Shown one piece after another: positions 7,832 to 15,480 of a stretch of DNA of 48,212 bases (position 1 is the first letter of the stretch; the number at the start of each line of letters is the position of its first letter). The stretch is from FEB-35 sp050263095 (GTDB taxonomy: Bacteria > Desulfobacterota > Deferrimicrobia > Deferrimicrobiales > Deferrimicrobiaceae). Both the position numbers and the translations under genes were made by a program. The notes under the pieces were generated by a model, which saw only the letters and a program-made list of their open reading frames with translations, did not search any database and was not told where the DNA came from. The DNA is taken from NCBI GenBank assembly GCA_050263095.1, contig JBLNEW010000029.1, positions 1 to 48,212 of the forward strand. Reading direction: 5' to 3'.

Positions 7832-9146
7832 GGGGGGCTCCTTCCGCACCCGAAAGCGTGTGGGCTCCGGCGGAACGTATGGCCACATTCCGGAGCGACC
7901 CTGTCCGGGTTTTTTCTGGATAAAAGTTTACGAACTTGTGGCAGGAGGTCCGTCCGCACAATTGCGAGGCGTCCCTTGCGCTCGGACCCTCCACCAGCAC
8001 CTCCATCTCCCTTCCTATGCAGGCGGCAAGGCGCTCGCGCGTGTGCTCGTCCTGCAGGGACTGGAGACGGCGAAGCCTTCTGCCCGCGGTTTCGGACGGA
8101 ACGGCGCCCGCAAAGGATGCGGCGCGTGTCCCGGGGCGAGGGGAAAACTTGAAGGAAAATGCGGAATCGTAACGGACCTCCTCCATGACGGAGAGCGTCT
8201 CCTCGAATTCGGATTCCGTTTCACCCGGGAAGGCGACGATGAAATCGGACGAGAACGCCATCCCGGGCCTGGCCTTGCGCAACGCGGAGATCTTCTCCAT
8301 GTAATCCTTGCGCGTGTAGCCCCGTCCCATGGCCGCGAGAATCCGGTCGGAGCCGGACTGGACCGGAAGGTGGATGTGGGGGCAAAGCGCCTCCATATCG
8401 CCGAACAGGTCGATCGTTTCCCGATCCAGGTCCCTGGGGTGCGAAGTGACGAACCTGATCCGTGCGATTCCCGGGACGCCCGCGATCCGCCGGAGCAGCG
8501 CGGGGAACGCGATCTCCCCTTCCTTTCTTCCGTAGGAATTTACGTTCTGTCCCAGCAGGATCACTTCTGACACTCCCCTGTCCGCAAGACTGCGGACCTC
8601 GTCCAGTATTTCCCCGGTGGGACGGCTGATCTCCCTCCCCCTCACATATGGGACGATGCAGTACGCGCAGAAGTTGTCGCATCCCTGCATTATTGTCACC
8701 ATTGCGCTGGACGCGCCTGAAGGGATGTACGGGGGCGCATCCCAATGGCTCGTGTCCCCCGAAAAGTCTATTTCCATGGAGGGAATCGATTTTTCCGCCA
8801 TCCGGACAAGGTCCGGAAGGCGGGCGATGTTGTGGGTACCGAAAACGATGTCCACGTGGGGAGCTTTTTCGGCCAGGCGGGCGCCCTGCTGCTGCGCCAG
8901 GCACCCTCCCACTGCCACCAGGCGCCCCTTGCGGCCGCTCTTCCACCGCCGCAGTTCTCCCAGCGCGCTGCGTATCTTCTGATCGGCTTTTTCGCGGATG
9001 CTGCAGGTGTTCAAAAGGACGAGGTCCGCCTCCGCGATGGAGTTCGCCGGCCGGTAATCCGCGGATTCAAGGAGGGAAATCATCCTCGCGGAATCCACCT
9101 CGTTCATCTGGCAGCCGAACGTCTCGATGTAGACGCGCTTTGGCAT
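7824..9146 (-). CDS. miaB: tRNA-2-methylthio-N6-dimethylallyladenosine synthase MiaB
   Basis: MiaB is a radical SAM enzyme that adds the 2-methylthio group to i6A37 of tRNAs reading UNN codons. The 440-residue protein has all expected parts: an N-terminal UPF0004 domain whose Cys12 (FGCQMN), Cys48 (NTCSIREKA) and Cys82 (GGCLAQ) hold the auxiliary [4Fe-4S] cluster; the radical SAM motif Cys156-x3-Cys160-x2-Cys163 (GCDNFCAYC); FSSDFIVAFPGET; and a C-terminal TRAM domain (about 370-435) ending in IRSAGAHTLSG. The start ATG at 9146 gives the usual KRVYIETFGCQMN N-terminus. No Shine-Dalgarno precedes it; instead a consensus-like promoter ends about 8 bp upstream, suggesting a leaderless or nearly leaderless transcript. 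It is the first gene of a seven-gene cluster reaching the GH57 gene. Confidence 0.96.
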   Translation of the reverse strand: MPKRVYIETFGCQMNEVDSARMISLLESADYRPANSIAEADLVLLNTCSIREKADQKIRSALGELRRWKSGRKGRLVAVGGCLAQQQGARLAEKAPHVDIVFGTHNIARLPDLVRMAEKSIPSMEIDFSGDTSHWDAPPYIPSGASSAMVTIMQGCDNFCAYCIVPYVRGREISRPTGEILDEVRSLADRGVSEVILLGQNVNSYGRKEGEIAFPALLRRIAGVPGIARIRFVTSHPRDLDRETIDLFGDMEALCPHIHLPVQSGSDRILAAMGRGYTRKDYMEKISALRKARPGMAFSSDFIVAFPGETESEFEETLSVMEEVRYDSAFSFKFSPRPGTRAASFAGAVPSETAGRRLRRLQSLQDEHTRERLAACIGREMEVLVEGPSARDASQLCGRTSCHKFVNFYPEKTRTGSLRNVAIRSAGAHTLSGAEGAPRG

Positions 9147-9154
9147 AGTTTTTC

Positions 9155-9182
9155 ATTATAGCATCCGGCTTGTGCTATACAA
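9155..9182 (-). promoter_or_regulatory. Sigma70-type promoter for miaB cluster, near-leaderless
   Basis: Read on the minus strand, TTGTAT (9182-9177) is followed after exactly 16 bp by TATAAT (9160-9155). The -10 is a perfect consensus. Transcription should begin about 7 bp downstream, near 9148, within one or two bases of the miaB ATG at 9146, so the mRNA would have almost no 5' leader. The promoter sits in the 59-bp gap after the CoA-transferase B stop, so the miaB cluster is separable from the acyl-CoA operon. Confidence 0.7.
9157..9179. repeat. Perfect 7-bp inverted repeat spanning the miaB promoter spacer
   Basis: TATAGCA at 9157-9163 and TGCTATA at 9173-9179 are exact inverted repeats separated by 9 bp, centres 16 bp apart. 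They overlap the -10 and -35 hexamers. This could be an operator for a dimeric regulator, or a weak hairpin at the end of the upstream operon. There is no GC-rich stem with a T-run, so it is not a canonical intrinsic terminator. Confidence 0.5.
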
Positions 9183-9205
9183 CGGCGGCGCGGTGGAGGT
9201 CCTGC

Positions 9206-10012
9206 TCAGGCTGAAGCAGACATTCTTTCTCCCCTGATGATGATCCTGGAAGGGTCGATCTCTTCCCTGAGGAGGCGCAATTCGTCCGCGGTGGGAGGTT
9301 GTATTTCGCCTACGTCCTTGGGCACGATGGGACGGAAGGCCATGTCGGCAATCACGTCTTCGGGGGAGAGCCCGCGCAGGACCGACAGCAGGGTCATTTC
9401 CCTTGTGCCCTCGTCGAAGCCGAAGAGCGCCTTGGAAGTCACGACGCGATAAGGGCCGGTATTTTTCGGCAGGCCTGCCTTCTCCCTGGCCCCTGGCCCC
9501 GTCAGGAATCCCGGCGAAGTGACGAATTCCACTTTCGGGACGAACCGCCGCCCCTCGTGCTTGATTATGATCACGGTCCTCCAGCAGTGCGACGCGACCT
9601 GGTTGCCCCCGCCGCTCCCGGCGAAACGTCTTTCCGGCCTCTCGAAAGTGCCCCCGAGGTACGTGGAGTTGATGTTCCCGTACGGATCCACCTGGAGGGC
9701 GCCAAGCATTCCGTAATCCATGTACCCCGAAGCCGAGTAGGAAAACGCCCAGTTCATGTTCAGCCACTGGAGGGAACGGTAGGTGTTCTGCGGCCCGCCC
9801 ATCGTCCCCCGGACGAACGGAAGGACCGACTGCGGCCCTACGGCCCCGAACTCGAAGAGCTGGACGACGTTCGGCACGTAGAGTTTCTGCGCGAGGATCG
9901 CGACGATCTGCGGGATCCCCCACCCCACGAAAAACGTCTTGCCGTCCTCCAGTAGGCGTGCGCCCTGGGCGATCATGAACTCCGTGTCGGTGAACTCGAT
10001 CGTGCGCGCCAT
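9206..10012 (-). CDS. CoA-transferase subunit B (glutaconate CoA-transferase GctB-like, family I)
   Basis: A 268-residue beta subunit of a two-subunit family I CoA-transferase, which moves CoA from an acyl-CoA donor to a free acid. It resembles GctB of glutaconate CoA-transferase throughout: FFVGWGIP near residues 27-34, DPYGNINSTYLGG, RFAGSGGGNQVASHC, VEFVTSPGFLTGPGAREKAGLP, and REEIDPSR near the C-terminus. The catalytic Glu, which forms the glutamyl-CoA thioester, is present as Glu54 in LFEFGAVG, the same place as Glu54 of GctB. This argues against the ring-opening hydrolase branch (IpdAB), which lacks it. The ATG at 10012 follows the TGA of subunit A by 5 bp and has AGGTGAAAGGG before it. 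It is the last gene of the MerR-headed operon, so its likely job is activating the acid (possibly isobutyrate or butyrate) degraded by that operon; the substrate is inferred. Confidence 0.85.
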   Translation of the reverse strand: MARTIEFTDTEFMIAQGARLLEDGKTFFVGWGIPQIVAILAQKLYVPNVVQLFEFGAVGPQSVLPFVRGTMGGPQNTYRSLQWLNMNWAFSYSASGYMDYGMLGALQVDPYGNINSTYLGGTFERPERRFAGSGGGNQVASHCWRTVIIIKHEGRRFVPKVEFVTSPGFLTGPGAREKAGLPKNTGPYRVVTSKALFGFDEGTREMTLLSVLRGLSPEDVIADMAFRPIVPKDVGEIQPPTADELRLLREEIDPSRIIIRGERMSASA

Positions 10013-10017
10013 CCCTT

Positions 10018-10989
10018 TCACCTGTACCCTTCGATGATCGTCGCCCTGCTTCGGAGCTCCTTCATCCTGGCGGCGCCGACCCGCTTGTCGAGGAACTCCT
10101 CGTGGTCGGCCACGCCGTACACATTCTCGCGGAGGTAGCTCCGCATCTGTTCTTCGCTCCGTATCGCGTTCAGGCGGTCGACGTGCTCGAGATCTATCTC
10201 GTAGCGCGCCGGCATGGCCCCCGGGTAGGCGCCGAACGGCGCGTGGACCACGGCGTCGACCAGGAAGTACGGTATGGTTGTCCGCATCGGGTCTTTGCGG
10301 AACTCGTCCGGTGCGACGATCTCCTCCGCCGAAACGATTACGCGGTGCGATGCCATCGCCGCCTCGAGGGCGAAAAGGTTCGTGCCGAATATCCGGGCGT
10401 CCCCGTAAACGTCCGCCTGGTGGACGTGTATGAACGCGACATCCGGATTCAAAGCGGGCACCAGGCAAACCGGCGTCCCGGTGTAAGGGTCCTCGATCAC
10501 CCTCGCCGCGGAGACGGCCAGGTTGTCGGATCCGAGCAGGTCTCTCGTGGGGAGGAAGGGGACCCCCCGGGCCCCCGCAAGGATGCGCAGCGCCAGTCCC
10601 CCGTTGGTCCACTCGTACACCTTGACGCGGCCGTCGCACACCGCCTGGCCGATGTAGTTGCCGTACCCCAGGAATCCCACGTCGATGCGGGATGCGCAGC
10701 CCGCGCCTACCAGCAGCGCCGACTCGTGCAAGGTGAACTCTGCCCCGATCCAGAGATCCTTCCTTTTCTGCCGGATGACCTCGCGGATAAGCGCCTGGGG
10801 GCCGCGTGTAAGGCTCGAAAAATCGTAGACGATGTAGTCGCCGTCCTTGACCAGCCGCGAGACCGCATCCGATGCCGCGCAAAGCTTGTCCGTCGGCTTG
10901 CGGCTCTTGCTTTCGCGCACGAACTCCCGGAACTCGTCCGGGTGTTCGAACCGGTATTCGACCTTGCCTTCCTTGCGGATGCGGCTCAC
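10018..10989 (-). CDS. CoA-transferase subunit A (glutaconate CoA-transferase GctA-like, family I)
   Basis: A 323-residue alpha subunit, close to the usual ~320 of GctA. Visible family features are the CoA-binding Rossmann-like start (VKDGDYIVYDFSS), HESALLVGAGCASRIDVGFLGYGN, a middle block VPFLPTRDLLGSDN, the glycine turn EDPYTGTPVCLVPALNPDVAFIHVH, and ADVYGDARIFGTN. It forms the heterotetramer with subunit B, which starts 5 bp downstream. The start is GTG at 10989, overlapping the TGA of meaB (GTGA), so it is translationally coupled to the mutase chaperone gene. That coupling ties the CoA-transfer step to the B12 mutase pathway. The natural acid is not evident from sequence; alternatives are glutaconate, 3-oxoacids or branched short-chain acids. 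Confidence 0.85.
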   Translation of the reverse strand: MSRIRKEGKVEYRFEHPDEFREFVRESKSRKPTDKLCAASDAVSRLVKDGDYIVYDFSSLTRGPQALIREVIRQKRKDLWIGAEFTLHESALLVGAGCASRIDVGFLGYGNYIGQAVCDGRVKVYEWTNGGLALRILAGARGVPFLPTRDLLGSDNLAVSAARVIEDPYTGTPVCLVPALNPDVAFIHVHQADVYGDARIFGTNLFALEAAMASHRVIVSAEEIVAPDEFRKDPMRTTIPYFLVDAVVHAPFGAYPGAMPARYEIDLEHVDRLNAIRSEEQMRSYLRENVYGVADHEEFLDKRVGAARMKELRSRATIIEGYR

Positions 10990-11981
10990 TTTTTCCTGCC
11001 CTTCCCCGGGCGGCGCCTTCCGCCCTCCATCAGGTGGAAAGCGAAACTGTGGTCGACGACTTTCTCGACTACGGAATAGGGGTCCGTAACCTTCCTCGCG
11101 ATCCCGTCCAGAAGCGGATCCAGCAGGTTGTGCCGGTCCAGGTCGTCGATCGCTTTCTCGAGAAGCTTCTTCTTGAGGATCTCCAGCAGTTCCACCCGCG
11201 CCTTTCCTGCGCGGTACCGCCCCAGGTTCTCTTCCTTGTAGACGAACAGGCGGTGCCGGTCGATCGCTTCCAGCATCTCGGGCAGCCCCGTCGAGTTCTG
11301 CGCGACCGCGGGAAGGACCGGGGGAACCCAGTCTCCTTCCACGTATTCGTTCATCGAGACCATCGTCTCGAGCTCCCTGCGGGTCTTGTCCGCCCCCTCG
11401 CGGTCCGACTTGTTGACGACGAAGATGTCGGCGATTTCGAGTATCCCTGCCTTGATCGCCTGGATGTCGTCGCCCAGCCCCGGGACCACCACCACGACGT
11501 TGGTGTGCGCCACCTTGACGATCTCGACTTCGTCCTGCCCGACGCCGACGGTCTCGATGATGACGATGTCCTTGCCCATCGCGTCCATGACGTTGACGAT
11601 GTCTATAGTCGACTTCGAGAGGCCGCCGAGGTGCCCCCGGGTGGCGAGGCTCCGGATGAAAACATCCTCGTCGAGGGCGTGTTTCTGCATGCGGATGCGG
11701 TCGCCGAGGATCGCCCCGCCGGTGAACGGGCTGGTCGGATCTACGGCTACAATCCCCACGGTCTTCCCCTGCCTGCGCAGGAGCTCCACGAGGCCGTCCA
11801 CCAGGGTCGACTTGCCGGCGCCGGGAGCCCCGGTGATCCCGAGGATATAGGCGCGCCCCGTATGCTTGTAAAGGTTTTTCAGGACCCTGTGCGCGGCCGG
11901 GATCTCGTCGTCGAGGTCGCGCATGAGGCGCGCCGCCGCGCGGACGTCGCCGGCGAGGATGTCCTTGAGCGATACCGCCAC
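10986..11981 (-). CDS. meaB: MeaB-type GTPase, acyl-CoA mutase chaperone
   Basis: MeaB (ArgK/MMAA family) is a SIMIBI-class G-protein that gates adenosylcobalamin loading into acyl-CoA mutases and ejects inactivated cofactor. The 331-residue protein has Walker A GAPGAGKST (residues 51-59), the switch region VDPTSPFTGGAILGDRIRM, the DxxG-equivalent ETVGVGQDEVEI, and NKSD as the guanine-specificity motif, followed by the C-terminal dimerisation arm. It starts with GTG at 11981, 4 bp after the upstream acyl-CoA dehydrogenase, with GAGG in front. The mutase subunits lie in the same operon about 3.5 kb upstream, so they are its obvious clients. A stand-alone MeaB with split mutase subunits is the arrangement of the IcmA/IcmB and MutA/B type systems rather than the fused IcmF type. 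Confidence 0.95.
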   Translation of the reverse strand: MAVSLKDILAGDVRAAARLMRDLDDEIPAAHRVLKNLYKHTGRAYILGITGAPGAGKSTLVDGLVELLRRQGKTVGIVAVDPTSPFTGGAILGDRIRMQKHALDEDVFIRSLATRGHLGGLSKSTIDIVNVMDAMGKDIVIIETVGVGQDEVEIVKVAHTNVVVVVPGLGDDIQAIKAGILEIADIFVVNKSDREGADKTRRELETMVSMNEYVEGDWVPPVLPAVAQNSTGLPEMLEAIDRHRLFVYKEENLGRYRAGKARVELLEILKKKLLEKAIDDLDRHNLLDPLLDGIARKVTDPYSVVEKVVDHSFAFHLMEGGRRRPGKGRKK

Positions 11982-11985
11982 TGCC

Positions 11986-13131
11986 TCAGATCTCCCGGAC
12001 CAGCCGCCTGGCGATGATGAGGCGCTGGATTTCCGAAGTGCCTTCTCCTATCTCGCACAGCTTCGCGTCGCGCATGAACCGCTCCACGGGGTATTCGGCT
12101 ATATACCCGTAGCCGCCCAATACCTGCACCGACTTGATCGTGGCGCGCATCGCCGCTTCCGAGGCGAAGAGCTTGGCCATGGCGGCCTCCTGCACGTACG
12201 GCTTCCCGGCGTCTTTCAGGTACGCCGCGCGCAGCGTGAGAAGCTGCGCCGCCTCGAGCTCCGTTCCCATGTCCGCGAACATCCACTGGATCGCCTGGAA
12301 CTCGGAGATCGCCTGCCCGAACTGCCTGCGCTCCCTGGCGTACGCGGCGGCCTCCGCCATGGCGCCGAGGCCGATGCCGACCGAAAGCGCCGCGATCGAG
12401 ATGCGTCCGCCGGCGAGGTTGCGCATGGTGTCCCTGAAACCCGAGTTGACGGCGCCGATGACGTTGCCCGGGCGCACCTCCAGCTCCTCGAACACGAGCT
12501 CTGCCGTGTCGGAGGACCGCATGCCCAGCTTGTCCAGCTTCTTGCCGACGGTCAGCCCTTCGGCGCCTGCCTCCACGAGAAAGGCGGTCACGCCGTCCCT
12601 CCCCTTTTCCTTGTCCGTGACCGCGAGGATCACGAAGACGGAGCCAACGCTTCCCTGGGTTATGAACATCTTGCTTCCGTTCAGAACCCAGCGGTCACCG
12701 CGCCATTCCGCCTTCGTGCGCATGTTGAGCGAGTCGGAGCCCGACCCCGGCTCGGTCAACGCCCATGCGCCGAGCATTTTTCCGGAGGCAAGCCCTGGAA
12801 GGTACCTTCTCTTTATCGCCTCCGACGCGAACGCGAGGATGTGGGCGGTGCACAGCGAATTATGGGAGGCGACTGTCAGCCCCAGCGACCCGTCTCCCCT
12901 GCCGATCTCCTCCACCGCTATCGCGTAACCGACGGTGTCCATCCCGGAGCCGCCGTATTCCTCCGGCACCATGGCGCCCATCAGGCCCAGCTCCCCCAGT
13001 TTCGCGACGGTCTCGAAGGGGAACTTCCCTTCCTCGTCCCACTTCCCAGCGTTGGGGCGCACTTCCTTCGCGACGAATGAACGCACCATGTCGCGCAAGG
13101 CGACGTGCTCGGGCTTAAGCCGGAAATCCAT
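11986..13131 (-). CDS. Acyl-CoA dehydrogenase (third copy of the operon)
   Basis: A 381-residue FAD-dependent dehydrogenase that introduces a C2-C3 double bond into an acyl-CoA, passing electrons to ETF. It has the three-part ACAD fold: helical N-domain, beta domain with WALTEPGSGSDS, and C-terminal helical bundle with RRQFGQAISEFQAIQW and QVLGGYGYIAEYPVER. The catalytic base Glu lies in GEGTSEIQR near the C-terminus, the position used by short-chain, butyryl- and isobutyryl-type enzymes. It differs from its two operon paralogues by CEIGEGT in place of IYEGT/IFEGT. Start at 13131 with MDFRLKPEHVALRD; it follows the DUF35 gene with only one intergenic base. Its position beside the thiolase/DUF35 pair suggests a substrate distinct from that of the two promoter-proximal copies. 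The exact chain specificity cannot be read by eye. Confidence 0.92.
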   Translation of the reverse strand: MDFRLKPEHVALRDMVRSFVAKEVRPNAGKWDEEGKFPFETVAKLGELGLMGAMVPEEYGGSGMDTVGYAIAVEEIGRGDGSLGLTVASHNSLCTAHILAFASEAIKRRYLPGLASGKMLGAWALTEPGSGSDSLNMRTKAEWRGDRWVLNGSKMFITQGSVGSVFVILAVTDKEKGRDGVTAFLVEAGAEGLTVGKKLDKLGMRSSDTAELVFEELEVRPGNVIGAVNSGFRDTMRNLAGGRISIAALSVGIGLGAMAEAAAYARERRQFGQAISEFQAIQWMFADMGTELEAAQLLTLRAAYLKDAGKPYVQEAAMAKLFASEAAMRATIKSVQVLGGYGYIAEYPVERFMRDAKLCEIGEGTSEIQRLIIARRLVREI

Positions 13132-13132
13132 C

Positions 13133-13693
13133 TTATCCGGCCGGAACGAAGTAGACGTCGGTCGGCTTGAGCTGGGAGTTCCGGCGGAACTTCGCCCTTA
13201 TCTTCATGCCGATGCTGATGTCCTCCGGGCCTTCGACGCCTATCAGCCGGGCCAGGAGCAGCGTATCCACCCCGTCGAACTCCACCAGCACCAGGTGGAA
13301 CGGGGTCTCCTTGAGGAATTCCTCGCTGCCGAAGTAGCAGGTCGTGAAAGTGTGCACCCTGCCTTCCTGGGGGAGTTCCACCCACCTGGTCTCCTTGCCG
13401 CACTTCGTGCAATGCATGCGCGGCGTCGCATAGGTGTAGACGCACTTGCCGCATCGCGTCCCCAATATCTTCTTGTTCGCGAGCCCCGCGAAGAACGGGG
13501 AGTCCTGCCCGTACGAGTGGACGTACTCGACGTAGTAGGGATGCTTTATGACGATGGGAGACATCGACTTCAAGGCGTTCAGGTCGTTCGGCAGCGGCAC
13601 GTTGAAGACGGTGGTTCCCGTCATGACTTCTTCGAGCTTCGCCGCGGGATTCAGCCGCCGGGTGGTTTTCTTTCCCGTATCGTTCTTCGCCAT
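13133..13693 (-). CDS. Zinc-ribbon/OB-fold (DUF35) partner of SCP2-type thiolase
   Basis: A 186-residue protein with a rubredoxin-like zinc ribbon, Cys81-x2-Cys84 (RCGKC) and Cys95-x2-Cys98 (HCTKC), followed by an OB-fold: VHTFTTCYFGSEEFLKETPFHL and a FDGVDTLLLARLIG strand pair. DUF35 proteins are obligate partners of non-canonical thiolases; examples are BbsA with the thiolase BbsB in anaerobic toluene degradation, and the archaeal HMG-CoA-synthase/thiolase channel protein. Here it lies 2 bp downstream of exactly such a thiolase. The N-terminal 60 residues, before the zinc ribbon, are longer than in minimal members. The ATG at 13693 is chosen for its GGGGGTGG site; a GTG at 13702 would add three residues. 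Function is known by family, substrate is inferred. Confidence 0.85.
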   Translation of the reverse strand: MAKNDTGKKTTRRLNPAAKLEEVMTGTTVFNVPLPNDLNALKSMSPIVIKHPYYVEYVHSYGQDSPFFAGLANKKILGTRCGKCVYTYATPRMHCTKCGKETRWVELPQEGRVHTFTTCYFGSEEFLKETPFHLVLVEFDGVDTLLLARLIGVEGPEDISIGMKIRAKFRRNSQLKPTDVYFVPAG

Positions 13694-13695
13694 GA

Positions 13696-14982
13696 TTACC
13701 ACCCCCGTTCCAGGATCGACACGGTGACGTAGGTGCCCGTGCCGGCGTGGCTGTGTATGAGACCGCGGTTCGCTTTTTTAAGCTGCAGCTCGGGCGACCC
13801 GTAGTGCTTCTTGATGCTCCCCTGTATCTGCCAGAATGCGAAGACCGCCTGCATGAGACCGGTGGCCCCGACCGGATGCCCGCATGCGATCAGGCCTCCC
13901 GACGGATTGACGGGAATCGTCCCCTTGGTCTTGAGCTTGAGCCCGTAGTCTATCTGCGGCATGAAAGGGTGCCCCTCCTCGACGAATTTCCCCCCTTCCC
14001 CGTACTTGCAGAGGGCCAGGTCCTCGTACGTCTGGATTTCGGAAGAAGTGTAGGCGTCGTGCAGCTCGACGAAATCGATCTCCCTTACGGGATCGGTGAT
14101 CCCCGCCATCCTGTAGGCCTGCAGGCCGGCGGACCGCCCCGCCCGGAAGGAGTGGACGCCCGGGTATTTGAGGTTCTTGTAGTCGCTCTTCTTCTCGTTG
14201 GGGGCGAGGATCACCTCCCCGTGCGGCCGGTCGGCCATGCGCATCATGTCCGTCCCCGTACCGACTCCGGTGATCTTCACAGGCCGGTCCGTAAGCCGGA
14301 ACGCCATCTCCTCGCTGGCCAGTATGCATGCCGCGGCGCCGTCAGACATTACGCATATGTCCAGGAGAGTCAACGGATAGGCGACCATCTCCGAGTTGCG
14401 GACGTCCTGAATCGTGAGCCGCTTGCGCTTCTGGGCGTACGGATTGTTGTAGGCGTTCATGTGGTTCTTGACCGACACCATCGCGAGCTGCTCCACGGTG
14501 GTCCCGAACTCGTGCATGTGCCGGTTCACCATCATCGCGTAGTATCCCGAGTAGAATCCGCCCACGGGATAGTCGAAATTGACGTCGGACGCCAGCGCGA
14601 TGAACTCGTTGCCTTTCCAGGTCTGGACGCGCGACATCGTCTCGAAGCCGAACGCGAGGCAGACGTCCATCCTCCCCGATGCGACGGCTTCCCATCCGGC
14701 CTGGAAGCAGAGCCCGCCGGTGGCCCCGCCGCCCTCTATCCGCTTGTTCGGCTTGGGGCAAAGCCCGAGGTAGTCGGTGGCCATGATCCCCGCCATCAGC
14801 TGGCGCGTGAAATGGTCCGAGAAATAGGACCCCACCGAGCCGTCTATCATCGGGGCCTTGAGCCTCGGCACGTCGCCCATCGCGTAGTCGAACGCTTCCT
14901 TCACCATCTTCTGGAACGTCGCGTCGGGCCGGGCCTTCTCGAACTTGCTGACCCCCCCCGATACCATGTAGACAGGTCTCAC
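13696..14982 (-). CDS. SCP2-type thiolase family protein
   Basis: A 428-residue thiolase of the sterol-carrier-protein-X/acetyl-CoA acetyltransferase-like branch. The nucleophile is Cys92 in GGGATGGLCFQAG. The His loop is CGHPVGATG, and the second catalytic loop reads HSHAGTGTYV instead of the CxG found in biosynthetic thiolases. This HxG-like change is usual in the SCP2 branch, where members partner a DUF35 protein. The FVELHDAYTSSEIQTYEDL segment is also diagnostic. The gene immediately precedes the DUF35 gene (2 bp), as in the BbsA/BbsB pair. It may cleave a branched or unusual 3-oxoacyl-CoA that the canonical thiolase (21720-22898) cannot use; that is inference. The start at 14982 gives MRPVYMVSGG, matching the family N-terminus, with AGGAGG in the 27-bp gap before it. 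Confidence 0.85.
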   Translation of the reverse strand: MRPVYMVSGGVSKFEKARPDATFQKMVKEAFDYAMGDVPRLKAPMIDGSVGSYFSDHFTRQLMAGIMATDYLGLCPKPNKRIEGGGATGGLCFQAGWEAVASGRMDVCLAFGFETMSRVQTWKGNEFIALASDVNFDYPVGGFYSGYYAMMVNRHMHEFGTTVEQLAMVSVKNHMNAYNNPYAQKRKRLTIQDVRNSEMVAYPLTLLDICVMSDGAAACILASEEMAFRLTDRPVKITGVGTGTDMMRMADRPHGEVILAPNEKKSDYKNLKYPGVHSFRAGRSAGLQAYRMAGITDPVREIDFVELHDAYTSSEIQTYEDLALCKYGEGGKFVEEGHPFMPQIDYGLKLKTKGTIPVNPSGGLIACGHPVGATGLMQAVFAFWQIQGSIKKHYGSPELQLKKANRGLIHSHAGTGTYVTVSILERGW

Positions 14983-15009
14983 GTTATATCCTCCTGGCGG
15001 AATTCGAAC

Positions 15010-15459
15010 CTATTTCCTGGGCCTGACCCGTTCCCTTACGTAGTCGACTATCTCCTGCAGCGGCGTGCCCGGCGTGAATACGCGGTCGACTCCCTTTTTC
15101 CTGAGTTTCGGGATGTCGTCGTCGGGGATGATTCCGCCGCCGAAGACCACGACGTCGCCCATCTTCTTGTCTCGCAGCATCTCCACGATCCGCGGCAGCA
15201 GGTAGTTGTGCGCGCCGGAAAGGATGGAGAGCCCGATCCCGTCGACGTCCTCCTGGGAAGCGGCGTTGGCGATCATCTCCGGCGTCTGGTGGAGGCCGGT
15301 GTAGATGACCTCGAACCCCGCGTCCCGAAGCGCCCTCGCGATTATCTTCGCTCCGCGGTCGTGGCCGTCCAGGCCGGGCTTCCCGATGAGGATGCGTACC
15401 TTGCGCACCGGTTTTTTGCGTCCCGCCGTTTCCTTGATCCTTGCCGCGGCGCTAGCCAT
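15010..15459 (-). CDS. Acyl-CoA mutase small subunit (cobalamin-binding; IcmB-like)
   Basis: A 149-residue B12-binding domain of the methylmalonyl/isobutyryl-CoA mutase family. It carries the base-off/His-on signature DGHDRG (residues 31-36), with His33 the lower axial ligand, then the GLSILSGAH and VVFGGGIIPDDD loops that cradle the corrin, and the C-terminal VFTPGTPLQEI. It is a separate polypeptide about the size of IcmB (about 135-140 residues), not fused to the catalytic barrel as in most methylmalonyl-CoA mutases. The lysine/alanine-rich first 20 residues are a species-specific extension. It starts 21 bp downstream of the large subunit stop. Together the two should form the active adenosylcobalamin mutase served by MeaB and the adenosyltransferase of the same operon. 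Confidence 0.93.
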   Translation of the reverse strand: MASAAARIKETAGRKKPVRKVRILIGKPGLDGHDRGAKIIARALRDAGFEVIYTGLHQTPEMIANAASQEDVDGIGLSILSGAHNYLLPRIVEMLRDKKMGDVVVFGGGIIPDDDIPKLRKKGVDRVFTPGTPLQEIVDYVRERVRPRK

Positions 15460-15480
15460 CTCGTCCCCCTTATCGTTTGT

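Noticed and set aside
9157..9179. Intrinsic terminator of the acyl-CoA operon
   Set aside because: The stem is AT-rich and has no T-run. It fits an operator or a weak structure better.
9206..10989. IpdAB-like ring-opening hydrolase instead of CoA-transferase
   Set aside because: The catalytic Glu54 of the transferase is present in subunit B; IpdB lacks it.
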